Below, piece after piece: positions 1-8,422 of a DNA stretch of 64,000 bases. The translations under genes were made by a program, and so were the position numbers. The notes under the pieces are model-generated. The model worked only from the letters and a program-made list of their open reading frames with translations, had not been told where the DNA came from and made no database searches. The stretch comes from Alicyclobacillus fastidiosus. Lineage in GTDB: Bacteria; Bacillota; Bacilli; Alicyclobacillales; Alicyclobacillaceae. The DNA is taken from positions 4,888,501 through 4,952,500 of the forward strand of contig NZ_CP104067.1 of NCBI RefSeq assembly GCF_026651875.1, given 5' to 3'. Position 1 is the first letter of the stretch, and each line of letters opens with the position of its first letter.

Positions 1-1364
1 TCCATTGTCTTTCCAGACGTCTCAGGAACTGCTTTCTTCATGAACAACGCCATCATGATACAGAACACGGCGAAGATCCAGAACGTCAAGGTACCCCCAA
101 CGGCCTGTAACAAAATCGGGAAAAACTGAGCGACTAGATAAGTTGCAAACCAGAGCATAAATGACGCAATGGACATCGCCCGACCACGGATACTCGTCGG
201 GTAAATTTCTGAAAGGACAATCCAAACGCCGCCGCCCCAGGATAGTTCATAGGCGATTGTGTGCAGGAACACGAGTCCGAGAACTAACCACGTCATCATG
301 TGGGGCAAAGCGAATGCCACGCCGAGAATCGCCAAAAACAAGGCCATAAACCAGCCGTTCCATACCAACAGGCGCTTGCGGCCAACGCGATCGACAATGA
401 CCATCAGCACAATCACGAAGAGAACCTTAATCGCCCCAATCAGTACGGTGTCATAGAAGGAGGCGTTGGTCCCAGCACCCGCGGCCTTAAAGATCATCGG
501 CGCATAGTAACCAACCGCGTTGGTGCCAGTGAATTGTTGGAAGATGGCTAGGAGGATACCGATGCCGAGCGCCTTGCGGATACCCGGTGTGGACACTTCT
601 TTGAAGAAGGAATCGGGAACAACCTGAATCGAATCGCGAATGTCTTTGATGTCCCGTTTCGCCTGAGCTACTCCGTTCACTCGAGCGAGAATGGATAAAG
701 CGTTTTCATCTCGTCCACGCGTGACGAGGTAGCGCGGGCTCTCGGGAACGAAAAACAGCAGCAGGAAGAAGATCATGCCCGGGATAACCCCCATGCTGAA
801 CATCCACCGCCAACCGATTGTCTGATTCCAAGTCGCCGAATGTGTCGCGACGATGGCAGCGTTTACGAAGTAAACAATGAAAATACCGGATACGATCGCC
901 AACTGGTTGGTTCCCACGAGACGACCCCGAATCTTGGCCGGAGCGATCTCAGCGATGTAAAGTGGCGACAAAAGCGAAGCTAAACCGATGCCAACGCCAC
1001 CAAGGAAGCGCCCAATCACAAGCGTGGACACGCCGCCGGCGAATGCGGTGATCAAACTACATAGGACGAAGGTGATTCCCGCAACCATGAGCGACTTTTT
1101 GCGCCCCAACTTATCACCCAGGAACCCCGCAATCAGCACTCCAACCATAGCACCGAGATCAATACTACTCGAAACGAGTCCAGTCATTGCAGCAGTCATA
1201 TGAAATTCGGTCTTCAAAAATCCATTGGCCCCCGCAATGACACCCGTATCATAACCAAACAGCAATCCACCGAGCGATGCAATGATGACGACTACAACCA
1301 CGAAACCTAAACCAGGTTTTGCATCTGATGACTCATTTAACGTCGTATTCGCACGCGTACTCAC
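1..1364 (-). CDS. MFS sugar porter (partial, C-terminus outside window)
   Basis: Proton-coupled sugar symporter of the major facilitator superfamily, sugar-porter type (XylE/IolT-like). The visible 454 residues show a cytoplasmic N-terminus, a first helix ending in LLFGYDTGVIAGA, the motif GDKLGRKK between helices 2 and 3, PESPRYL after helix 6, and QQFTGTNAVGYYAP in helix 7, all hallmarks of this family. The gene starts at GTG (1364-1362) behind AAGGTGG and runs off the left edge, so only the last few residues should be missing. A strong promoter and an inverted repeat lie between it and the lacI-type gene, which suggests local repression by that regulator. The substrate (hexose, pentose or inositol) cannot be told from sequence. 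Confidence 0.9.
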   Translation of the reverse strand, partial: MSTRANTTLNESSDAKPGLGFVVVVVIIASLGGLLFGYDTGVIAGANGFLKTEFHMTAAMTGLVSSSIDLGAMVGVLIAGFLGDKLGRKKSLMVAGITFVLCSLITAFAGGVSTLVIGRFLGGVGIGLASLLSPLYIAEIAPAKIRGRLVGTNQLAIVSGIFIVYFVNAAIVATHSATWNQTIGWRWMFSMGVIPGMIFFLLLFFVPESPRYLVTRGRDENALSILARVNGVAQAKRDIKDIRDSIQVVPDSFFKEVSTPGIRKALGIGILLAIFQQFTGTNAVGYYAPMIFKAAGAGTNASFYDTVLIGAIKVLFVIVLMVIVDRVGRKRLLVWNGWFMALFLAILGVAFALPHMMTWLVLGLVFLHTIAYELSWGGGVWIVLSEIYPTSIRGRAMSIASFMLWFATYLVAQFFPILLQAVGGTLTFWIFAVFCIMMALFMKKAVPETSGKTM

Positions 1365-1532
1365 TGTTCTCCACCTTTCCGACTGGCGTAATCTCACATT
1401 CCCTACGTAGACCCGCAACAAGGGACAGCGCTTTCAGTTTTTGCAGATCATTTCACGGCGCCGATACGTCTGTGGTCCCAGCCCCTCCCACTCGAAAAAT
1501 GAAAAGTGCTTGTACAACGATTCTTATAACAC

Positions 1533-1562
1533 AATATAATGTTTATTTATTTCATATGTCAA
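1533..1562 (-). promoter_or_regulatory. Promoter of the sugar porter
   Basis: On the minus strand TTGACA (1562-1557) is followed after 17 bases by TTATAT (1539-1534), or after 18 by TATATT. This is close to the sigma-A consensus, in an AT-rich stretch about 170 bases before the porter start. Confidence 0.6.
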
Positions 1563-1578
1563 TGTTAATTATAACATT
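1561..1578. promoter_or_regulatory. Inverted repeat, probable LacI-type operator
   Basis: Arms AATGTTA and TAACATT are perfect and separated by ATTA. The repeat abuts the -35 box of the porter promoter and directly follows the lacI stop codon. Its position suits repression of the porter. It lacks the central CG typical of many LacI operators, so a weak terminator is an alternative. Confidence 0.4.
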
Positions 1579-2583
1579 TTAGAGAAGCGGAGCCGTTGAA
1601 CGCCTGAGCACAATATCCCCTTCCAGCACGATCCGCCGGGGTATTTCGTGCAACCCTTCGATGCGCTCTAGCAACATCTGGGTTCCTAATGACCCGAAAC
1701 TGTAGGTAGGTTGTATGGCTGAAGTGAACGCCGAATCAATCGCTGCAAGATAATCTGAATTCCCGAACCCCACAATGCTCATATCCTCGGGGATACGCAG
1801 TCCTAGTTCCCCCAGTCGCCTGACAGAATGTGCATACTGAAACATGTTTGCGACAAACAATGCAGTCGGAGGCTCTTCCAGGTTCAAGAGCTCATCAATA
1901 AACTTGGGATCGATATCCCGAGTCATGGTGGATCGCTTCATTAATTCCTCTGAAAACGCCAGGTTGTTCCGCTTTAGGGCCTGTAAATATCCCTCGACGC
2001 GTTCTCGACTCGCCCGGTTATTTGAAGGTCCAGTGACAACGGCAATGCGTCGGTGCCCAAGTTCGATCAGATGTTCCACCAACGCTTTCGAGCACCCGAC
2101 GATATCGCTTTTCACAACATCCACCTGTACACCTTCGACTTCACGGTCAATCAGAACAAATGGAATCCCTTCCTTGTCCAACAACTCGAGGTTTGCTTTT
2201 GAGTCATCTCCAACTGGTGCAATGAGAACTCCGTCTGCATGAAACTCAATGCACATCTGAATGTACTGTTTCTCCTTATTGATGTTTTCGTCCGTATTGG
2301 CCAAAAAGACGCGGTAGCCCTGCTTTTTCGCGACATCCTCCATACCACGAGCAATAAACGTAAAAAACGGATTGGTAATATCCGGAACAATCAACACAAG
2401 CGTGCTAATTTCATGTTGAATCACTTGTTTGGTATAGCCCTTTGGGACGTAATTCATTTCTTCCATGGCACGCAGGACCTTCTTGCGAGTGGACTCTTTG
2501 ACAGTCCCACTGCCGTTTATGATCCTAGAAACGGTCATTACCGAAACTCCTGCTAACTTTGCAACGTCGGCCATTGTTGCCAT
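1579..2583 (-). CDS. LacI family transcriptional regulator
   Basis: Sugar-responsive repressor of 334 residues. The N-terminal helix-turn-helix reads MADVAKLAGVSVMTVSRI, followed by the hinge region and a periplasmic-binding-protein-like sensor domain (about residues 60-330) with the typical VLIAPVGDD, GHRRIAVVTG and SIVGFGNSD segments. Length is normal for the family. The start at 2583 has only a weak GGTG upstream; an ATG three codons later is equally possible. It lies between the downstream sugar porter, same strand, and a divergent BASS transporter, and could control both. The effector is not evident. Confidence 0.92.
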   Translation of the reverse strand: MATMADVAKLAGVSVMTVSRIINGSGTVKESTRKKVLRAMEEMNYVPKGYTKQVIQHEISTLVLIVPDITNPFFTFIARGMEDVAKKQGYRVFLANTDENINKEKQYIQMCIEFHADGVLIAPVGDDSKANLELLDKEGIPFVLIDREVEGVQVDVVKSDIVGCSKALVEHLIELGHRRIAVVTGPSNNRASRERVEGYLQALKRNNLAFSEELMKRSTMTRDIDPKFIDELLNLEEPPTALFVANMFQYAHSVRRLGELGLRIPEDMSIVGFGNSDYLAAIDSAFTSAIQPTYSFGSLGTQMLLERIEGLHEIPRRIVLEGDIVLRRSTAPLL

Positions 2584-2659
2584 CCGGTCACCGCCCTGTG
2601 TAAAATGTTCATTATCATCAAAAGTAGTTTAATTTTAACAGGAGTAAGGTCAATGACAA

Positions 2660-3646
2660 ATGTTAAAGAATTTCAATAAGCTACTCGAAAAAATTCTGCC
2701 GTTAATTACGCCTTGCAGCATCGTGATCGGCGTTTTGCTTGGCGGACGGTTGGCGAAATTTTCGGATTTGTCGCCTCTGATTTTTGGTTTCATGACGTTC
2801 GCCGGCAGTCTGAATTCGAAGGTCTCAGATTTAAAAAGAGTCTTTACACGCCCCTTGGCCCTCATCCTGACATTGCTCATTCTTCATCTAGCGATGCCTT
2901 TGATGGCTTTGTTGGTTGGGCATCTGTTCTTTCGAGATGATTCGTACATCACTACGGGACTCATCCTAAGTTTAGTTATTCCCGCTGGCATCACCAGTTT
3001 CATCTGGGTATCCATATACAATGGAGACATCGGATTGACGTTGTCCGTCATCCTGATCGATTCGCTTCTGTCCCCGCTGATCGTGCCTTTGAGTATGCAT
3101 TTATTGGTTGGTACCAAGGTCAGCATGGACACGTGGTCGATGATGAAAGGATTATTTTGGATGATTGTGCTTCCGTCTATTGCTGGGATGTTCCTAAATC
3201 AGAGGACAGGTGGAACCATTAAAACAACTCTTGGCAGTAAGTTAGCGCCACTCTCTAAAATCGGTATTGCAATTGTGGTAGCCATTAATGGTGCAGTCGT
3301 TGGACCTTATCTGAAGCACTTCAACATGCAACTAATCGAGCTGATTATTGTGGTGTTTTTGTTGTCGTCTTTGGGCTACCCGGTAGGTTTACTCACGGGA
3401 AAGTTGTTTCGCTTAGAAAAAGGCGCAGTTGTGTCCATGACATTTAACGGGGGTATGCGCAATAACAATGCTGGCGCCGTCATGGCCGTTACTTACTTCC
3501 CCTCGCCAGTTGCGCTTCCAGTCATATTAGTGATGCTGTTTCAGCAAACATTGGCGTCCATCTACGGCTCGCTGTTAAAACGCCACCTGCTTGTTGGACC
3601 GGGATCGCAAACGGATGATGCCCCAGGTTCCACATGTAACAATTAG
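2660..3646 (+). CDS. Bile acid:sodium symporter (BASS) family transporter
   Basis: Membrane carrier of 328 residues with about ten hydrophobic segments in the SBF/BASS fold. Recognisable parts are the N-terminal pair of helices, the VIPAGITSFIW stretch with a helix-breaking proline, and FNGGMRNNNAGAV near residue 265, which corresponds to the conserved sodium-site crossover region. Members carry organic anions (bile acids, pyruvate, pantoate and related acids) with sodium; the substrate here is unknown. It is divergent from the lacI-type gene with 76 bases between them, so shared control is plausible. A second, unrelated-looking BASS gene lies at 15073-16113. Confidence 0.85.
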   Translation: MLKNFNKLLEKILPLITPCSIVIGVLLGGRLAKFSDLSPLIFGFMTFAGSLNSKVSDLKRVFTRPLALILTLLILHLAMPLMALLVGHLFFRDDSYITTGLILSLVIPAGITSFIWVSIYNGDIGLTLSVILIDSLLSPLIVPLSMHLLVGTKVSMDTWSMMKGLFWMIVLPSIAGMFLNQRTGGTIKTTLGSKLAPLSKIGIAIVVAINGAVVGPYLKHFNMQLIELIIVVFLLSSLGYPVGLLTGKLFRLEKGAVVSMTFNGGMRNNNAGAVMAVTYFPSPVALPVILVMLFQQTLASIYGSLLKRHLLVGPGSQTDDAPGSTCNN

Positions 3647-3756
3647 CTAGCCTTTAAATCTATACTGGTCTTCTTGGTCACAGGACAGTGTTGGGAAACC
3701 GAGCGTCCACACTTGTACGTAATAATGACCTAAAATAGTACACGGAGGTGGTTGGC

Positions 3757-4047
3757 ATGTATGTAGCCCATAACCGATTGCCCATTCAGAGCGAGGATCA
3801 ACGCAAGATGCTCGAAGAACGATTTGCAAAAGCGGGTGAACACATGAAACGCGTACCCGGATTCGCAGGGTTTCAGATGCTTCGTGCAAGTGACAATTCC
3901 CATTACATTGTGAGTACTACATGGGAATCCGAGCAACATTTTCACGCCTGGATTGAGAGCCCGCACTTTGCGGCTGCGCATGGCGGTCAGAGTCGTGCAG
4001 CAGGTCAGACACAGGTTGCAACCTACGAGGTTGTCTACAATTCCTGA
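3757..4047 (+). CDS. Antibiotic biosynthesis monooxygenase / HmoA-like protein
   Basis: Small cytoplasmic protein of 96 residues with the ABM ferredoxin-like fold found in IsdG/HmoA haem-degrading monooxygenases. The core shows PGFAGFQMLRASD, then YIVSTTWESEQHFHAWIES and FAAAHGG, matching the family's W-x5-F-x2-W pattern and the following histidine region. The ATG at 3757 is preceded by GGAGG at the right distance; an upstream GTG at 3748 lies inside that ribosome binding site and is not used. Haem degradation is a family-based guess; general quinol or antibiotic monooxygenases look similar at this level. It is monocistronic, with a strong terminator behind it. Confidence 0.75.
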   Translation: MYVAHNRLPIQSEDQRKMLEERFAKAGEHMKRVPGFAGFQMLRASDNSHYIVSTTWESEQHFHAWIESPHFAAAHGGQSRAAGQTQVATYEVVYNS

Positions 4048-4066
4048 TCTTCCCTAAGCCAAAACC

Positions 4067-4109
4067 GAAAAGGCGAGGTCACATGTGCACTCGGTGATCT
4101 CGCCTTTTC
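4067..4109. terminator. Bidirectional rho-independent terminator
   Basis: A 15-bp stem (AAAAGGCGAGGTCAC paired with GTGATCTCGCCTTTT, one G-U) with an 11-base loop. A-tracts and T-tracts on either side let it work for the hmoA-like gene and possibly for the converging tetR transcript. Confidence 0.8.
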
Positions 4110-4208
4110 CCGACTCGCAGAACGCCGCTATCGGCGTCGCAGCCGGAAGACCTTCAACAACATCAGAACAACGGAGTTGGGCACGGTGAGTATGAGGCAC
4201 ATCGACGT

Positions 4209-4853
4209 CTAGGTGGAAGGTGAGGCCGGCTCACATGGGGGGTTCCGACGATTTGTTAAAGGAAAACCGGATTCAATATAGCTAAACGCTTCATCCAAAG
4301 CGGCCATCAGGTCCATTTCAGGGTTCTCCATCCACATGAAACCGGCAGACATTCCAACGCCCATAAGCGCTCCTGCCAAGGTACGCACCATAAAATCTGC
4401 CGAATCCCGATGCGTGCGCTCGGCCACTGCGCCGGCCACCATCTGAATCGATTGGGCCAGGTTGTCGAGAAACCGGGCTCTCAGCTCTGGAATCGTAAAT
4501 ATGAGCCTTCCCCGCTCAAACATGGCCTCCTGTTCGTCCTTCGGCAATGTCGCAAATACGGTCGCAAACGCATTTCGCAAGGCCCGAACCACGTTCACTT
4601 CAGGAGGTTGGGCATGAAACGCTGCAATAATCTCCGGATCGGTTTCATCGCTCAAGACGACATCTTCTTTGGTGGGAAAGTAGCGGAAGAACGTACTCGG
4701 TGAGACCTCGGCGGCTTCGGCAATCTGTTCCACCGTTGTCTCTTGATATCCCTGTTCCCGAAACAGACGCAGGGCGTGTTGCTGAATCGCAACCCGAGTT
4801 CGCATTTTCTTCCGCTCGCGCAGTCCCATCCTTCGTTGTTCGTCCTGACTCAC
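4209..4853 (-). CDS. TetR family transcriptional regulator
   Basis: Repressor of 214 residues. The N-terminal helix-turn-helix spans about residues 15-60, with TTVEQIAEAAEVSPSTFFRY as the signature, followed by an all-helical ligand domain. I place the start at GTG 4853, preceded by GGAGGG, rather than at an upstream ATG overlapping the preceding gene. It is the second gene of a two-gene operon with the DHA2 efflux pump, whose stop is 26 bases upstream, so it probably represses the pump and itself. A matching palindrome sits in the operon promoter. Confidence 0.88.
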   Translation of the reverse strand: MSQDEQRRMGLRERKKMRTRVAIQQHALRLFREQGYQETTVEQIAEAAEVSPSTFFRYFPTKEDVVLSDETDPEIIAAFHAQPPEVNVVRALRNAFATVFATLPKDEQEAMFERGRLIFTIPELRARFLDNLAQSIQMVAGAVAERTHRDSADFMVRTLAGALMGVGMSAGFMWMENPEMDLMAALDEAFSYIESGFPLTNRRNPPCEPASPST

Positions 4854-4879
4854 TACGCTTCCCTCCAACACAGTCTGGT

Positions 4880-6394
4880 TTAGTGATTGGCCGCGTCCGT
4901 TTCGCGCGAACGGTGCGGCATACATGCCAATGCCAACAAGATACCTGCAACGGAGACGCCAGATGCCACGTGGAATGAAACGTCTATTCCATGAGTGAAT
5001 GCCGTATATACCGATTGCAACAGGTTTTTCACGCCCATCCGGCGCGCGATCTCGACACCCGAAAAGACGCTCTCGCGTACTGTGTGGGCCGCGACCTCCG
5101 GAAGTGCGGACACGTTGACCCTGGATTGATACGCGTGATTGAGTACGCTGCCAAGAATCGCGGTTCCAAAAGGCAACCCCAAGTTCTTCATGGCCTGCAT
5201 CAAGGCAGTTCCCACACCACTTCGCTCATTGGACAGCTCCATCAGTGCGGCTGACGCCGACGTGGCCATGACCATCCCGGAGCCTATCCCGATGACAATC
5301 ATCCACAGAGCGATAGACACGGAGGATGAGGAGGCGCTAGTTCCAGATGCCATCCATGTACCTGCGGTCAGCACCACGAATCCAATCGCAATGGTTATTT
5401 TCGCCCCAATCTTTTGTACCAGTCTGTCGATAGGAACTGCCCCAACAATCAGTCCTGCAACCAATGGCAGGAGCCGAACACCTGAGCCTTCAGCGTTCAA
5501 TCCGAGAACCCCTTGGAAATACTGGGGAAGCAAAAACAATACGCCAGCCATTGGAAAGAGTCCGACGGTCATCAGGAGCACACCTGAGACGAAAGCCCGC
5601 GAGCGAAACAAGGCGAGGTCGACGAGGGGCTGGCCTCCCCTGTTGCTGAGCCAGTGTTCCCACAGAACAAACAGTACCAGAACTGTGATACCTGCGAACA
5701 GATACATCCAAGCGCGGTCATCGCTCCAACCATTTTGTCCCACTTGAATTATACCGTAGGTTAACGCTACGAGACCAACGCTGGAAATCGTAATTCCAAG
5801 CGCATCTATGCCCGATCGAGTTGAAGCCTTAGATTCTTGCATAAGAAACAGGATGGCTGCGATGCCAATCAGAACAACCGGAACGTTCATGAGGAACACC
5901 CATCCCCACCAGTGATAGGTCAGAATCCAGCCTCCGAGAATGGGGCCAATCGGCATAGCCACAAAATTACCTGCCGCCCAAATCCCGACAGCCCTCGGCC
6001 GTTCTGTTTCAGAGAAAAGCACTGGCAACGCGGACAGGACCAATGTAATGACCGCGGCACCTGTGAGTCCAAGTATTGTCCGCGCGATGATAAAAACATT
6101 TGCCGATGACGCATAGGCACAAAAGATAGAACCGAGTCCAAACAACCCGAGTGCAATTAGCAGTGTCCGCTTACGTCCGTAACGGTCACCGAGCAGACCA
6201 GCAGGCAACATGGCCGCTGTCAGCGCAAGGGCATACGTACTGGTAAACCACTGCAATTGCGTCTCTGTTGCGTGAAACGCCACGGCAAGCGAAGGCAATG
6301 CAATGCTTAGGACGGTCACGTCGAGGCCAACGGCCAGAACCCCGAGCGTCATGGCGCCAAGTGCCCACCACTTCCCTGATCGAAATGTCTTCAC
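4880..6394 (-). CDS. DHA2 family MFS drug:proton antiporter
   Basis: Efflux pump of 504 residues with 14 predicted membrane segments, as in EmrB/QacA. Motif A is GDRYGRKR after helix 2; the antiporter motif C in helix 5 reads MPIGPILGGWI; an acidic residue in helix 1 (AVGLDVTVLSIALP) fits the DHA2 pattern. It is predicted to expel lipophilic cations or antibiotics using the proton gradient. It is the first gene of an operon with tetR. The promoter just upstream overlaps a TGAAA-N5-TTTCA palindrome. Confidence 0.9.
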   Translation of the reverse strand: MKTFRSGKWWALGAMTLGVLAVGLDVTVLSIALPSLAVAFHATETQLQWFTSTYALALTAAMLPAGLLGDRYGRKRTLLIALGLFGLGSIFCAYASSANVFIIARTILGLTGAAVITLVLSALPVLFSETERPRAVGIWAAGNFVAMPIGPILGGWILTYHWWGWVFLMNVPVVLIGIAAILFLMQESKASTRSGIDALGITISSVGLVALTYGIIQVGQNGWSDDRAWMYLFAGITVLVLFVLWEHWLSNRGGQPLVDLALFRSRAFVSGVLLMTVGLFPMAGVLFLLPQYFQGVLGLNAEGSGVRLLPLVAGLIVGAVPIDRLVQKIGAKITIAIGFVVLTAGTWMASGTSASSSSVSIALWMIVIGIGSGMVMATSASAALMELSNERSGVGTALMQAMKNLGLPFGTAILGSVLNHAYQSRVNVSALPEVAAHTVRESVFSGVEIARRMGVKNLLQSVYTAFTHGIDVSFHVASGVSVAGILLALACMPHRSRETDAANH

Positions 6395-6415
6395 TTTGAT
6401 ACACTCCCCGAAAAG

Positions 6416-6458
6416 TGAAAGTGAGTTTCATTTTATAGTTAGTGTATAAAAACATCAA
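6416..6458 (-). promoter_or_regulatory. Promoter and TetR-type operator of the efflux operon
   Basis: On the minus strand TTGATG (6458-6453), 17 bases, TAAAAT (6435-6430). The palindrome TGAAACTCACTTTCA (6430-6416) begins at the last base of the -10 box, where a bound TetR protein would block transcription. Confidence 0.55.
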
Positions 6459-6888
6459 GTGTCATAAAGTCCAGAAATGATGACTCCGTGTCCAGTCCTT
6501 CTGCGTTTGTTGTCCGTCGCCAGCAGATGGAATCTGCTAGTCAGTTCAAGAAGTCCGACCTAGGTCGATGCCCAATTCATCGCTAACTACCCTACCGTTT
6601 TGGAGTTGTTATTGCAGTCGCTGTGGTTGGTGGGAAATGACGAAAAAAGTGATACGCATACAATAGGGTGAGGGGTCTTGAAATAGATTCGGGCACTGCC
6701 TGCCCTCGGAAGAATAAACTGGGGAGAAAATAGCAGCCTCGTGATGGGCGATGTGGAGCAGCTTTTACCGCCGGCTCTGTGGGTAGAATGATGATGCAGG
6801 TTGGTGGTCCGTTTCGTGCTGCAGTATCAGCAGGAATCCTGGATAACCCAACGCTAATTCTTCCATGTCTGTCCATTTGGCTACCTTT
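6459..6888. other. Intergenic region without recognisable gene
   Basis: Between the efflux operon and the glycosyltransferase gene end. Short open frames exist on both strands, but none has a convincing ribosome binding site or recognisable product. No clear RNA or repeat is seen. Confidence 0.5.
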
Positions 6889-7737
6889 TCATGAAGAACC
6901 TTTAACGATACTGGTAATATACGGTTTGAAATTTTCAGTTGTTGCAACTCTTGTGCTATGTTTCATAATCGTCTTCTCATCGACCGTCCATGTATGACTA
7001 AACCGATTGGAGCGTCGAATGCATACATAATTGAAGGGATCACACGTATATATTTTCAGTTTATTTTTGGCACAATCGCGAAAAAAATAAGTATCTTCAC
7101 CTCGTGATACATTTCTAAATTTTACTTTGTAAAAGACCTTTCGCCGAAATGCTAGTGTGGCTCCCATGACCATGCGCGTGTATCGATTCTCTCGATTGGG
7201 GTGATATAACAAGAGTAAATTTCTACTCTCCAGGTATAAATAACATGTGTTCTTTCCTAGCACATCCGCAGTATTTTTGTTAAAACACCGCGCCACACCG
7301 TCTAAGTAGTACGGGCTATAATAGTCATCATCGTCAAACTTCGCAATGACTGAATACTTTGCCTTTGATACCGCAAAATTTAGGCATCTCCCTAAGGACA
7401 CAGACTCATCCAGCTGATACACAGAGACGTTCGGATGCTGAGCAGCAAACGATTTATACCGATTAAGTTCCATTTGATTGTTATTTAGGACAAGGATCAG
7501 TTCTTTTGATTTATACAATTGTCTATCATAGTCTGAAAAGATAGAGGCTAGGAACTGAGGTCGTTTCGTACAGAGAATGACCGAAATGCCGTTATCGGCA
7601 ACCTCTTGGATATCTGCCCTTTTCACAGGACTTATAATCTGGCCCCTCTTCGTATCCGTCTTAGACAACGACCACGCCTCCTTCAACAAGGGGGATGTCT
7701 CATGGTATGCATGTCTTAGATGTGACGCGTGGGACAA
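6889..7737 (-). CDS. Family 2 glycosyltransferase (CgeD-like?)
   Basis: GT-A fold glycosyltransferase of 282 residues. The domain begins near residue 50 (ISVILCTKRPQFL) and has a nucleotide-sugar/metal motif FDDDDYYSPYYL and a later RGEDTYFFRDC that supplies the ED acid pair. This small-GT2 layout resembles spore-surface glycosyltransferases such as CgeD, but I cannot confirm that role. The only available start is TTG 7737, directly after an in-frame TAA. The same frame stays open for a further 76 codons upstream of that stop. The first 49 residues are not recognisable, so the 5' end may be damaged. Confidence 0.7.
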   Translation of the reverse strand: MSHASHLRHAYHETSPLLKEAWSLSKTDTKRGQIISPVKRADIQEVADNGISVILCTKRPQFLASIFSDYDRQLYKSKELILVLNNNQMELNRYKSFAAQHPNVSVYQLDESVSLGRCLNFAVSKAKYSVIAKFDDDDYYSPYYLDGVARCFNKNTADVLGKNTCYLYLESRNLLLLYHPNRENRYTRMVMGATLAFRRKVFYKVKFRNVSRGEDTYFFRDCAKNKLKIYTCDPFNYVCIRRSNRFSHTWTVDEKTIMKHSTRVATTENFKPYITSIVKGSS

Positions 7738-7953
7738 TTACCGTGCAAGAATGAGGTCCGGTATTGTGTCAAACTGCTCCTCCGATTTGACGTCGGACAC
7801 TTTGGCATGCACAGAGGGGCAAGCGCTTAATCGACCGCAGTGATCGATCCCTTTTATCGTAAATTGGATATTTATCAAGGACTGCACGAATTGGCGCATC
7901 ATTTCGACGAGACCCAAATTCCGGACCACAGTCGCTATACGAATTGAGGCAGA

Positions 7954-7987
7954 AAAACCACGGTGCAAATCATCACACCGTGGTTTT
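7954..7987 (-). terminator. Terminator of the ridA-like gene
   Basis: A perfect 12-bp stem, AAAACCACGGTG / CACCGTGGTTTT, with a 10-base loop and a T-run on the minus strand, five bases beyond the ridA-like stop codon. It closes the aromatic-degradation transcript. Confidence 0.85.
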
Positions 7988-7991
7988 GAGA

Positions 7992-8372
7992 TTACAAAAC
8001 TGCAGTCATTTCAACCTGCACTCTAAGGCCATCCCTTAGGTTGTCAACAGTGGTATGTCTTGCAGGACGATTATTCTCGTCCGGAAACATCTTCAGCCAC
8101 TCTACATTGACCACTTTCTTATACTCTCTGTCGGTTACCAAGACACTTAAATGGGCGATGTCATCAACCGATCCTCCGGCGAGTTCCATAATCTCTCTCA
8201 TATAATAAAAGAGATTGGCGACCTCTTCCTCGACGGTTTCCGGCATCTTACCTGTTTCAGGGTCCGATCCGATGATTGCTGAGGTGTACACCATGTTCCC
8301 AATCTTTACTGCAGTCGGGATGGGATTCTGGTGATTCGAGCCCTTCACATGTAGAACCTCACGCTTTGCCAC
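7992..8372 (-). CDS. RidA/YjgF family enamine/imine deaminase
   Basis: Protein of 126 residues of the Rid superfamily, a trimeric enzyme that hydrolyses reactive enamines and imines and includes 2-aminomuconate deaminases. The family arginine lies in NRPARHTTV and the glutamate in VQVEMTAVL; GNMVYTSAIIG is the usual N-terminal strand. GTG 8372 behind GGAGAG is the better start; a TTG at 8390 overlaps that site. It is the last gene of the aromatic module, 50 bases after the aldolase gene. It could deaminate a ring-cleavage product, or simply protect against reactive enamines. Confidence 0.85.
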   Translation of the reverse strand: MAKREVLHVKGSNHQNPIPTAVKIGNMVYTSAIIGSDPETGKMPETVEEEVANLFYYMREIMELAGGSVDDIAHLSVLVTDREYKKVVNVEWLKMFPDENNRPARHTTVDNLRDGLRVQVEMTAVL

Positions 8373-8422
8373 TACTATCTCTCCTTTCAATCAGTCCAAC
8401 TGTGTTCGGTATCTTTCGACGT

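Noticed and set aside
7738..7968. A separate 76-codon gene upstream of the glycosyltransferase
   Set aside because: Its ATG lies in the loop of the ridA terminator and it has no ribosome binding site; more likely non-coding or a damaged 5' end.
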